A stretch of DNA of 41,810 nucleotides from Armatimonadota bacterium (lineage in GTDB: Bacteria > Armatimonadota > Fimbriimonadia > Fimbriimonadales > ATM1), in assembly GCA_003577165.1 (NCBI GenBank), contig QEUM01000018.1, positions 1-41,810 of the forward strand, given 5' to 3'. The translations under genes and the position numbers were made by a program. The notes beneath the pieces were generated by a model. The model searched no databases and was not told the origin of the DNA. It saw nothing but the letters and a program-made list of their open reading frames with translations. Below, piece by piece: positions 1 through 6,907 of this stretch. Position 1 is the first letter of the stretch, and each line of letters begins with the position of its first letter.

Positions 1-419
1 ATCTGGATCGCGTACCACTGGTTAGAGAACTCCGGTCGAGCCATGCACTTCCCGGGTCTCGCTTGATAGTGGGGATCAGGATGCACAGGAATGACCAACT
101 CCTCGCCTGCTCCGAGGATGCGCAAACTGTTGACCGAATACGGACTGTATTCCGGCAAGTCATGCCGATCGAGTTCCCATCGATACTCCCCGCGCGCATC
201 ATAGAACGCGACGTAAAATGTATCGCCTCGCACGAATAGGGCCACGGGATCCTTCTTGTTGTTCCGTACTCGAACGAGGAATCGGTGTTCTTTGTGGTCC
301 TTAAACTGTGCGGCAATCCGCATGATCCTCGGCCCTTCCAACGTAAGGGAATCTCTCCATCGGATCGGCAAAATCCTGTCTTCTGAAACCCGGAGTTCGC
401 CGGCAATCTGAGACGTCAT
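1..419 (-). CDS. Hypothetical protein, 3' end cut off by window edge
   Basis: The frame is open from an ATG at 419 to the window edge, giving about 139 residues with no stop. The reading is N-terminal; the C-terminus lies outside the window. The ATG has a good Shine-Dalgarno (GAGAGGGAAAG) just upstream and sits 13 nt after the stop of the preceding gene, so the two are probably co-transcribed. No signal peptide or membrane segment is visible. The chain is mixed charged/hydrophobic with a beta-rich look (e.g. HRFLVRVRNN, LFVRGDTFYVAFYD). I do not recognise a family and assign no function. Confidence 0.65.
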   Translation of the reverse strand, partial: MTSQIAGELRVSEDRILPIRWRDSLTLEGPRIMRIAAQFKDHKEHRFLVRVRNNKKDPVALFVRGDTFYVAFYDARGEYRWELDRHDLPEYSPYSVNSLRILGAGEELVIPVHPDPHYQARPGKCMARPEFSNQWYAIQ

Positions 420-432
420 GGCTTTCCCTCTC

Positions 433-795
433 TCAGCCGCCATCCTTCTGCCGGCCTCCGGTACGCAGCATCCGAAGACCGACGAATATGCAGACAATGC
501 CAAGCAAGACTGAGGCAGCACCCAGTAGATCGAGCGCGATGTTGGTACGGACGGAATCGTGCCCGCGTGTGGGCGCGAGATTGTAGACGGCGACCTCCAC
601 GAGAAGCTGCACGCCCCGAAGGCCGACTAACCCATAGCAGATCCCCGCCAGGATCAGCAGCAGGCCGCGTCGTTTCGTTCGCGCGTCGGCTTTGGATCGC
701 TGCAACGCAGATAGGTCTCGCACATCTTCCTCGCCGGGTGCTCGTTGACCACGGTACCCATCGAAGCTGGACGCGCAATGCCCTTTGAAACGCAA
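433..795 (-). CDS. Small membrane protein, two transmembrane segments
   Basis: A 120-residue protein of unknown function. Two hydrophobic segments (about residues 46-70 and 88-108) are separated by a short polar loop containing PTRGHDSVRTN. The basic run TKRRG before the first helix suggests a cytoplasmic N-terminus. The start is a TTG at 795, chosen because GAGGGG lies seven bases upstream; the only nearby ATG (806) is followed at once by a stop. It is 195 nt downstream of the 352-residue gene and 13 nt before the partial gene at 419. No family is recognised. It could be a helper or anchor for its hypothetical neighbours, which is inference. Confidence 0.6.
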   Translation of the reverse strand: MRFKGHCASSFDGYRGQRAPGEEDVRDLSALQRSKADARTKRRGLLLILAGICYGLVGLRGVQLLVEVAVYNLAPTRGHDSVRTNIALDLLGAASVLLGIVCIFVGLRMLRTGGRQKDGG

Positions 796-939
796 AGCCC
801 CTCACATGATTTGCGGGCACACCCCGTTGATTGGGCACTTCGCGCAGTATCGAAAGAGAGGTTCTACAGTTCACGCGCACGTCCTTCCTCGCCCTACCAA
901 GCCACGTGCGCGTACTCACGTCGGTCCCTGACTGGACGA

Positions 940-971
940 GCGCGGCAGTCCAACGCCGAGGACTGCCGCGC
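940..971. repeat. Perfect 12-bp inverted repeat in intergenic gap
   Basis: GCGCGGCAGTCC (940-951) is followed after an 8-base loop by its exact reverse complement (960-971). It lies about 20 nt past the stop of the 352-residue gene, in the 195-nt gap before the next gene. No T-run follows on either strand, so it is not a classical intrinsic terminator. It may be an mRNA-stabilising or partial-attenuation hairpin within the minus-strand operon, or a dispersed REP-like element. It is the only structure I see in this gap. Confidence 0.55.
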
Positions 972-990
972 AGTTTCCACGAGCGTGCTC

Positions 991-2049
991 CTACGTCAGA
1001 GGCTTTCCCTCCTGACAGATCACCTCCGCCAACTCCGAGAGTTTTCGCCCTCTCAGTTCGCATGAGCGTGAGAATGTCCACGCGCCGCCGTTCACATGGG
1101 ATTCGACCCAGTAAGCCCTTAACATCATCGTCAGGAGCGACATGACGGCCATCCCGCGAATGTGGGCGCGGTTGGGGACGAACGACGTGAACGTCGGAGT
1201 CGAGAACTTGTCCACGCTCCAACCTCCCAAGAAGTTGACCTGAGTGTTCGTCGTCAACTCTCGCTCGTTGAGCTCGAGTGCGAACTTCACAGGGTCCTTC
1301 GGCCAGTTCGGCAGCAGCAGTTGGGAGACGAGGCCGTTTCCGATCACGGGATGTGGCACGTTCGTAGCGAGTTTCACCAGGCTCGTCATGTGCAGGCATG
1401 GAAACTCAAGTTGGATGCACTCGTCGGACTGCGTCTCCAATACGCAGTGCTGTAGAAAGGATGAGCGTTCGAATTCCGAGTAGGCCTCCTCGATCTCGTC
1501 AGCGCCGCAGGCGGCAGGTTGATTGCCCGCCGCCTTGTACGGATCGAGACCTTTCTTGAATAGGTCCAGGTCCCCCTCGATGAGACCGAGCCTCGGGTGG
1601 GGGGCCTCGGCGACTGCGAGCCCAACCGACGCAAGTTCATCTTTCGTTGGCGTGAGCACCGCGATCTCGGCCGGCTGCACGGAGGCGGCAATCAAGAAGT
1701 GCTCGAGCATACATGGATCGCCAGCGGCGGCGAAGTAGACGCTGCAAGCGAGTTGGAGTCTCGACGGGTCATCCGGACTGCGCACGATGCCGCTGAAGAT
1801 GGTCTGCGGCATGATTCTCCTGAGAAGTGTGCACTGCTCGTCTGATCCCGTGAATCCACTGAGGAAGTCGGTGCGAGCGTGGAGGCGCGAGATCTCCACT
1901 TCGCCCACCATGAAGGGCGCGTCTGCCCACGCCGTGAGCCGGAGCGGTCCGTGCCAAACTGCGAATCCGCGAGGTCCTTCGACGAGTGTGGAGGGATTTG
2001 TAACCCGGCTCTTGCAGCGTTCGATGGCGGAGATTCCGATGTCGCTCAT
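991..2049 (-). CDS. Hypothetical protein, 352 aa
   Basis: No family recognised. The protein looks soluble, with no signal peptide and only short hydrophobic stretches. It has an acidic middle (EGDLDLFKKG, GADEIEEAYSEFERS) and several scattered cysteines that form no obvious metal motif. The ATG at 2049 overlaps the TGA of the upstream gene by four bases (ATGA), indicating translational coupling and probably a joint function. Composition and codon use look like those of a real gene. The C-terminus ends in a basic/hydrophobic stretch (SCELRGRKLSELAEVICQ). It is part of an unidentified four-gene minus-strand run. Confidence 0.7.
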   Translation of the reverse strand: MSDIGISAIERCKSRVTNPSTLVEGPRGFAVWHGPLRLTAWADAPFMVGEVEISRLHARTDFLSGFTGSDEQCTLLRRIMPQTIFSGIVRSPDDPSRLQLACSVYFAAAGDPCMLEHFLIAASVQPAEIAVLTPTKDELASVGLAVAEAPHPRLGLIEGDLDLFKKGLDPYKAAGNQPAACGADEIEEAYSEFERSSFLQHCVLETQSDECIQLEFPCLHMTSLVKLATNVPHPVIGNGLVSQLLLPNWPKDPVKFALELNERELTTNTQVNFLGGWSVDKFSTPTFTSFVPNRAHIRGMAVMSLLTMMLRAYWVESHVNGGAWTFSRSCELRGRKLSELAEVICQEGKPLT

Positions 2050-2903
2050 GAGGCCACCTCGAGGTTATCGGAGCCGGATTGCGTCGTAGTTCGAGCAGGC
2101 GCCGAACTGTCGAAGTAAGCGTTGACTGCTCGCTCGAGGTACTGCGGGGTTCCAATCTCAGCCAGCCCCTGTCGGCTCCACGCGACGTCCAGCAGGAACG
2201 CCATCGCTTCGCTGTCGATTACGTCCGACGCTCCATAAAAATGGAACGGTCCCCTGTGACAGTGGTCGCGCAGCCACTCGCATCGCGACGCCAACAGGTG
2301 GAACGAAGCGGATTGCAGGTCCAGAACTTCGCTCTGCACGGCGGCGAGCGGAACGATCAACTTGCGACGTCTGCGCCTTGTCGCCTGAGGAGCGAACGCC
2401 CAAAGAACCCATGTGCCGCTCTTCCGGCCTTCGGAAACGTGCCACGTCTCGCGGTAAGGTTGTGCGCCCGGAAGTTCCCACTCACCATAGCCGATGGAGA
2501 CTGTGCTAACAACCACCGGGTTCGGTATGAGAGGGTGAGTCACCTTGCCTTCGGCCCAACCAACTCCGTCGATCGCTTCGATGCTGTCGAGGAGCGGCCG
2601 ATCAACCCAAGGGAAGTCCACTTCAGAGAACTTGTTCTTCTTCAGAAGTTCTTCGAAGGCGGTCTGGCCGAGAAGCACGGCAGAGCGAAAGAACGCGAAG
2701 AACCACTCTGCGTGAGACGAAAAGGACTCTCGCGGCGGCACCGGCGTGCAGTGACAAGCCTCCACGAAGCACCAGGGGCGCCGTTTCCTCCCAGGAATCT
2801 TGTAAGCGCGGATGGCCTCCAACGCTTCGCTTGCGACGTATTCGATTCGTTCGGGCGGGCAGTCCTTGCGGAACTGCTCGAATTCCGAGTTCTCGTAGAT
2901 CAT
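2046..2903 (-). CDS. Hypothetical protein, 285 aa, coupled to the next gene
   Basis: No family recognised. The open frame extends further upstream, but the ATG at 2903 has a strong Shine-Dalgarno (GGAGGC, seven bases away), whereas the extra N-terminal residues look like untranslated leader. The protein is rich in Trp, His and Cys in its first third (RPWCFVEACHC) and has a strongly basic patch (QATRRRRRKL) near residue 180. No transmembrane helix is obvious. It overlaps the next gene by ATGA. A consensus -10 element lies about 220 bases upstream, so it is probably the first gene of the unit that runs to the left edge. Confidence 0.7.
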   Translation of the reverse strand: MIYENSEFEQFRKDCPPERIEYVASEALEAIRAYKIPGRKRRPWCFVEACHCTPVPPRESFSSHAEWFFAFFRSAVLLGQTAFEELLKKNKFSEVDFPWVDRPLLDSIEAIDGVGWAEGKVTHPLIPNPVVVSTVSIGYGEWELPGAQPYRETWHVSEGRKSGTWVLWAFAPQATRRRRRKLIVPLAAVQSEVLDLQSASFHLLASRCEWLRDHCHRGPFHFYGASDVIDSEAMAFLLDVAWSRQGLAEIGTPQYLERAVNAYFDSSAPARTTTQSGSDNLEVAS

Positions 2904-3123
2904 TGTTTGCCTCCAATTGCGAACTGATTTCAGGCATCGCAAGAGGCCCAACAAAGCACGAAGCCGCCGGCAGTGAACTGCGGGCGGCCCCAAAAACCTC
3001 GTCGCACAAGACTCCTTATTTCAGGTTGATCCTGCACATCGAGCCTTCTCGGCTCCTGGCACCGTGGCGGTCTTTTCGCTCGGTTGCCGGGCCCTCTTTC
3101 GGGCCGCTCTTGATGCTGCGTGC

Positions 3124-3129
3124 ATTATA
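3124..3129 (-). promoter_or_regulatory. Consensus -10 box for the 2903-to-1 unit
   Basis: The minus strand reads TATAAT here, a perfect match to the sigma-70-type -10 consensus, inside an AT-rich spot of an otherwise GC-rich gap. No good -35 is found at the expected distance. Initiation would lie near 3117 and give a leader of about 210 nt with two small hairpins (around 3042-3056 and 3090-3105). The element sits just past the stop of the phosphatase-fold gene, so it would separate that module from the hypothetical genes. Confidence 0.45.
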
Positions 3130-3177
3130 CCACACGCCGTCCGAAAACGGGAAACCTTTTTGTCGGCTCCGCCCGAT

Positions 3178-4680
3178 TCAGCGCACACGGTCGGTGACGT
3201 CGGTGAAGACGAAGGGGCGGTTGTGAGTGGAGTAGTAGGCCCTCGCCGGCCGCAACGGCAGGTCGAGGCCCAGCAGGTCGGAGGCGATGATGCGAAACGT
3301 GTTGACCGGCGCTAGTTCGTCCGTGAGTCGCGCGCGGATGGAATCCGGAACGAGCAGCGCGTTCAGGATCGAGAACGCCTCCTTAAGGTCGGTCTTCTCG
3401 AGACTCTCCATGTCGAATCCGACTTTCGAACCGTGGTCCCCCTGGAGGATGATGATCGGCGGGTCCGGATGGCCCGCGAGGAGTCTGTCGATCATCTGAA
3501 GGAGACGGCGGTTGATGAACGTCGCCTGGTCGGCGTAGCCTTCCTTGTACTGGTCCGCGGTGATGCCGTTCAATAGCAGGCTCGCGTCGGCGATCGTGTA
3601 GCCGCCGAGGCGCTTGCCCGGGTTCCCATCTCGGTCGAAGGCAAAGGGCGGACGCGGGCCGAGAATGTGGACGAAGACGAGCCTCGGAGTTGCCGCCGGC
3701 TTGTCCAACTCTTCGAGGGTCTCGAACGCGGTGAGCGCCCGGTTTCTGTGCGCGTCGAACAGGGACTCGACCGCCCGCTGGGTCGCGCCGAACGGCGTCA
3801 TCTGCAGAAGGTACGTCTCAAGGAGCGTGAGGCCGGGGCGGTTCACCACGGAGAGATCGTCGGTTGCGAAAGGCACGCCCGGAAACCCGCTTCCGATGCC
3901 CATAACTCGGTAGCCGCATGACCGAAACGCGCTCGCGACTGCGCTTTCCCGGATCCCGTTCACGATGGGCGTGCGGTCATCGGAGTTCTTGTCGAGTTTC
4001 GGCAAGAGCGACTGAATGTAGTCCATGTTCACGGATGAGAACACGGACAATTGTGTTTGGCAGTAGTTCGGCACGCTTCTCTTCGCGATGAAGAAGCCGC
4101 GCTTTTCGAGTTCCTCGATGAAATCTCGGTTCGAGTAGCCGAGCGCGCGCTCGAGTTGATCGGTTCTCCCATAGCCGTCGAGGACGATGTAATAGATGTC
4201 GGGGAGGTTTTCCTTCGGCTTCGCATTTGCCGCCACTTGAGAGCGCTCCGCAGCCGCGGCGCGCGAGACGGAGTTCCGCGCGTATGTCACTTGGCCGACT
4301 GCGACGGCCGTCATCGCCAGGGCCAAAACGTTGAAGCCGCGAAGGACGCGAACCTTCCACGCGGCGAGCGCCATCAGCAACAGAGACGCGATCAGCCAAT
4401 ATAAAAGCGCCGTAGACGACTCTGTCTCGCTGCTCACCCAGCCGGCAAAGGTGGAGTAAGCGTAAAGGGCAAGGATGGCGACGAGGGCGGCGGCTCCCCC
4501 CCGGACCGCGCTTCTCAGCACGAGCGACAGGACAGCCGTCAGAACTGCAGAAGCGACGACAACGACGATGACCGGACGCCACAACTGTGCAAGAGGAAAC
4601 AGGTCGGCATTCGAGGCATAGAGCGCGAGAACCGGAAGAATTGCGAAGAGCGCGGGATAGAAGGGGACGCGAGAAATCAC
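3178..4680 (-). CDS. Membrane-anchored sulfatase / alkaline-phosphatase-superfamily protein
   Basis: 500 residues. The N-terminal third carries about four transmembrane helices (residues 8-30, 36-56, 62-80, 92-130). A soluble domain follows that should face outward. Superfamily hallmarks: the first metal-binding Asp in IYYIVLDGYGR (D168), a likely nucleophile Thr in NYCQTQLS (T209), a His in FVHILGPRPPF (H338) and the second metal pair in LQGDHGSK (D415, H416). Members of this superfamily hydrolyse or transfer sulfate, phosphate or phosphoglycerol/phosphoethanolamine groups; the exact substrate is not readable. Its ATG overlaps the upstream kinase/methyltransferase gene by four bases, so the two are made together. 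A transferase acting on a surface polymer is plausible but is inference. Confidence 0.8.
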   Translation of the reverse strand: MISRVPFYPALFAILPVLALYASNADLFPLAQLWRPVIVVVVASAVLTAVLSLVLRSAVRGGAAALVAILALYAYSTFAGWVSSETESSTALLYWLIASLLLMALAAWKVRVLRGFNVLALAMTAVAVGQVTYARNSVSRAAAAERSQVAANAKPKENLPDIYYIVLDGYGRTDQLERALGYSNRDFIEELEKRGFFIAKRSVPNYCQTQLSVFSSVNMDYIQSLLPKLDKNSDDRTPIVNGIRESAVASAFRSCGYRVMGIGSGFPGVPFATDDLSVVNRPGLTLLETYLLQMTPFGATQRAVESLFDAHRNRALTAFETLEELDKPAATPRLVFVHILGPRPPFAFDRDGNPGKRLGGYTIADASLLLNGITADQYKEGYADQATFINRRLLQMIDRLLAGHPDPPIIILQGDHGSKVGFDMESLEKTDLKEAFSILNALLVPDSIRARLTDELAPVNTFRIIASDLLGLDLPLRPARAYYSTHNRPFVFTDVTDRVR

Positions 4681-6059
4681 GCCGCGCGACGCCTCATCAA
4701 ATACAGTGTTCGATGAGAGTTCTGAATGGCATCGCGCTGAAGGATCTCATACTCCCGACCGAACGCCGCTTCGAAAGACGCGGCATCGTAATCCGGGAAA
4801 ACGTCTTCGCGACTCTGCAGCATGCGCTGAACTTGCGAGTCCTCTTTCGCGACGAATTCGATTACCAGCCATTCGCCGAGTTCTGCGAGGAGGGAAGCGA
4901 TTCGCGGCAGCGGAACGTTGTTCCCGATCGCGAGGTGGTGCACAAGCGCGAGGCATAGGATGACGTCGACAGGTCCCCGACGCATAAGGCCGTCTCTCTC
5001 TTCAAGCGCCCACCCGATGTCCGGCGAAGGATTGGTGAGGTCCTGAACGAGAGGCAGAATCCTCTGCTCTCCCGCCGCTTTGACTCTCTCATACGCAATG
5101 TCGACGGCAAGAGGATCGAGGTCCCAAGCGACGGTGTTGAGCCCGGCTTCGCTGGCGATCTTGCTGAATTCACCGGTGTTCGCGCCGAGGTCCCAGCAAG
5201 TTTGTGGCAGCGGAGCGATGCGGGCGACATGCCGAGCGACGAGTTCGCGCTTGTGCTGCATGGCGCGCTTCGAGTAGTTGGTCTGGCTGTAGTATTCGCT
5301 CCACGTCGAAGGGCGACGCGGAAGCCGCAGGCTCAGAATCGTGCTGCGAAGGTTGTGGAGAAGAGCCTTCAGCGCAAAGCGGCTCACCTTTGCAGAGCGC
5401 GGGCTGTCGGAGGGGGGGCGCGCAACGGCCTTTCCGTGGAGACGAAGGTGCGTCACGAGTCCCGGCCGAAGCCAACTCGAGTTGGGCAGCATGCGCGAAG
5501 CGAGATCCACCGGGATGCCGTCGAGAAACGCGCGCGACAATTGCCCGATACGGGCGTCAACGGTGCTCATCAACGCGAGCGGCGCAAGGAAATGCTGACA
5601 GAACTGGCGATATGCAATCCACGGCTTGCCCTCTTCGTAAAGATCGAAACTCAGCGTGTCGATGAAGATGGGCTTGCCGCGCAGAAACTGGACGTTGTAC
5701 GCGCTGGCGTCCTTCAGGATCATGTCATTCTCAAGCGCAATGGATGCGATCTCGAGTGTGAGAAGCGCAGCGTCCTTGAGTTGCGAGAAAGACCATTCGT
5801 AGGGGTACGAGATGAACGGCACGGCCTCCGGCTGCAGGACATCGATCGCATCCGGAGCTTGGGCGTAACTCGTACCGATACGCTCCGCGTGAATCAGCAG
5901 GCCACGCGAAACGAGGTCGTCATAAAGCCCGGAATCCAGCAGCCGCCGGAATTGTTCTTCGTACGACTTGTTGACTTGGCGCAGCAAAACGCCATCGCGC
6001 ACGAAGATGAAGCCGCTCGGATCGCGGAACGAAGATGCTTGAACGCCGAAGGTCTTCAG
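4677..6059 (-). CDS. Kinase-fold-like domain fused to class I SAM methyltransferase
   Basis: About 460 residues from the proposed CTG start at 6059 (441 from the GTG at 6002). The C-terminal half is a class I methyltransferase: motif I DLGANTGEF near residue 290, the acidic end of beta-2 in AWDLDP, then LCLALVHHL. The N-terminal half resembles an aminoglycoside-phosphotransferase/LicA-type kinase: a G-loop-like DPSGFIF, a hinge-like PFISYPYEW, a long helix, a catalytic-loop-like LKDASAYN (Asp and Asn five apart, D117/N122) and IDTLSF in place of DFG (D134). The upstream start is favoured because SSFRDPSGF precedes the GTG in frame and the CTG overlaps the preceding stop as CTGA. It is coupled to the phosphatase-fold gene downstream. 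The methyltransferase is confident; the kinase reading is my own inference. Confidence 0.75.
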   Translation of the reverse strand: MKTFGVQASSFRDPSGFIFVRDGVLLRQVNKSYEEQFRRLLDSGLYDDLVSRGLLIHAERIGTSYAQAPDAIDVLQPEAVPFISYPYEWSFSQLKDAALLTLEIASIALENDMILKDASAYNVQFLRGKPIFIDTLSFDLYEEGKPWIAYRQFCQHFLAPLALMSTVDARIGQLSRAFLDGIPVDLASRMLPNSSWLRPGLVTHLRLHGKAVARPPSDSPRSAKVSRFALKALLHNLRSTILSLRLPRRPSTWSEYYSQTNYSKRAMQHKRELVARHVARIAPLPQTCWDLGANTGEFSKIASEAGLNTVAWDLDPLAVDIAYERVKAAGEQRILPLVQDLTNPSPDIGWALEERDGLMRRGPVDVILCLALVHHLAIGNNVPLPRIASLLAELGEWLVIEFVAKEDSQVQRMLQSREDVFPDYDAASFEAAFGREYEILQRDAIQNSHRTLYLMRRRAA

Positions 6060-6265
6060 GGTTCAGATCGCTTGCCGTCGCTGGGTCTCTTTCGATTAAA
6101 GAGTGATTTCAGCCGATTCCAACTCGATGCGAAGAAAAAGGCGCCAGTAAGGAGCCCGCCGAGAGTCGCTTGAAACAGCATGCTCCCGGTTCCTCCGTCT
6201 ACGTATCCTAACGGAGTCGGCAGGTTCGATAGGTCTGGGAAGATAGGCACGCCAGATGGACGCAA
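6056..6265 (-). CDS. Tiny membrane protein with YVDGGTGS motif
   Basis: About 69 residues from a TTG at 6265; a GTG at 6250 is an alternative. It contains YVDGGTGSMLFQ followed by one hydrophobic helix (ATLGGLLTGAFFFASSW) and a basic tail (RLKSLFNRKRPSDGKR). Small proteins with a Y-(I/V)-D-x-GTGS motif and a single helix are commonly found beside sulfatase-like and methyltransferase genes in envelope loci, as here. Its stop overlaps the proposed CTG start of the next gene. Role unknown; a membrane scaffold for the two following enzymes is plausible. Confidence 0.65.
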   Translation of the reverse strand: MRPSGVPIFPDLSNLPTPLGYVDGGTGSMLFQATLGGLLTGAFFFASSWNRLKSLFNRKRPSDGKRSEP

Positions 6266-6336
6266 CTTTCATGGCCTTAAGTTCCCGGCGCGAGGTTCCC
6301 TCCGACAGAACCCCGATATTTCGGAGGCGACTGAGG

Positions 6337-6813
6337 TCAGGAACGCTTCATGACGTCGGCGACGAGTTGCCGCACGGCTCCGAGGTGATAGGCGGCATGG
6401 GCTAGGGATCCCAGGAGCCCCCGAGCGTGATTGGGGTCCTCCGGGAGTGTGGGGACCTTTCTAACGAAGGCGATCCACTCTTTCGCCTTCCGCCGAAGGT
6501 CTTCCCGAAGCCGAGCCCATCCTTCTTCGTCCACGGAGGACGTGCCCCACGACGACTCCCAGTCCGGCCGCGGCTGCTCTCCGCGCGCATAAGCCAACCC
6601 CACTTCGAGTGCAAACAGGACGTGGGCCGCGTGGGCCGCAACCGTGTAGCGGCCGACGGCCGGCTTCCGGGAAGCCTGCTCGTGCGTGAGTTGGTCAAGC
6701 GTCAACAGGAGGCTCGATTCAGGGTCATTGTCCTTGAACCACGTGGACTCGTAGTACTCGGCGAGATAGGCCTCCTCGAGCAGATCAGCGACGACTTCTC
6801 CGAGGGTGTGCAT
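6337..6813 (-). CDS. DinB-like four-helix protein
   Basis: 158 residues, all-helical in appearance. It matches the DinB/YfiT-like fold: histidines in the typical places (VAAHAAHVLFALEV near residue 60 and LAHAAYHLGAVRQ near residue 140) would form the metal site used by this superfamily. DinB-superfamily proteins include metal-dependent thiol S-transferases (bacillithiol, mycothiol) and many of unknown function, so the reaction cannot be specified. The start is an ATG at 6813 with no evident Shine-Dalgarno. It is divergent from the formate dehydrogenase gene, sharing a 94-bp intergenic region. It stands alone, with no partner in the same direction. Confidence 0.7.
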   Translation of the reverse strand: MHTLGEVVADLLEEAYLAEYYESTWFKDNDPESSLLLTLDQLTHEQASRKPAVGRYTVAAHAAHVLFALEVGLAYARGEQPRPDWESSWGTSSVDEEGWARLREDLRRKAKEWIAFVRKVPTLPEDPNHARGLLGSLAHAAYHLGAVRQLVADVMKRS

Positions 6814-6828
6814 GCGGCAATTTTGTCA

Positions 6829-6850
6829 TCGGATGATTTTCGTCATCCGA
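6829..6850. repeat. 8-bp inverted repeat between divergent genes
   Basis: TCGGATGA (6829-6836) and TCATCCGA (6843-6850) are exact reverse complements separated by TTTTCG. The site is midway between the divergent DinB-like and formate dehydrogenase genes, where a dimeric regulator could bind, or it could form a small RNA hairpin. No T-tract follows on either strand, so a terminator is unlikely. Confidence 0.4.
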
Positions 6851-6858
6851 CCTGCGGA

Positions 6859-6898
6859 TCGGCGAGAGGTACCCTGAAGTCGGCGATATCCTCGCCGA
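6859..6898 (+). promoter_or_regulatory. Alternative hairpins in formate dehydrogenase leader
   Basis: Two mutually exclusive stems can form just before the start codon. TCGGCGAG (6859-6866) pairs perfectly with CTCGCCGA (6891-6898), while CGGCGA (6881-6886) pairs with TCGCCG (6892-6897). Both use the same 3' arm, which abuts the Shine-Dalgarno GAGAGAAG (6897-6904). Such competition is the layout of a translational switch. No known riboswitch class is recognised, and the region may be too short for one. Confidence 0.35.
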
Positions 6899-6907
6899 GA
6901 GAAGTCC

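Noticed and set aside
796-990. Possible extra small gene in the 195-base gap
   Set aside because: Reading frames here are only extensions of antisense or overlapping frames without a ribosome site; the 12-bp hairpin is the only structure.
3087-3107. Terminator candidate GGCCC-TCTTTC-GGGCC
   Set aside because: The stem is only five pairs and no T-run follows on either strand.
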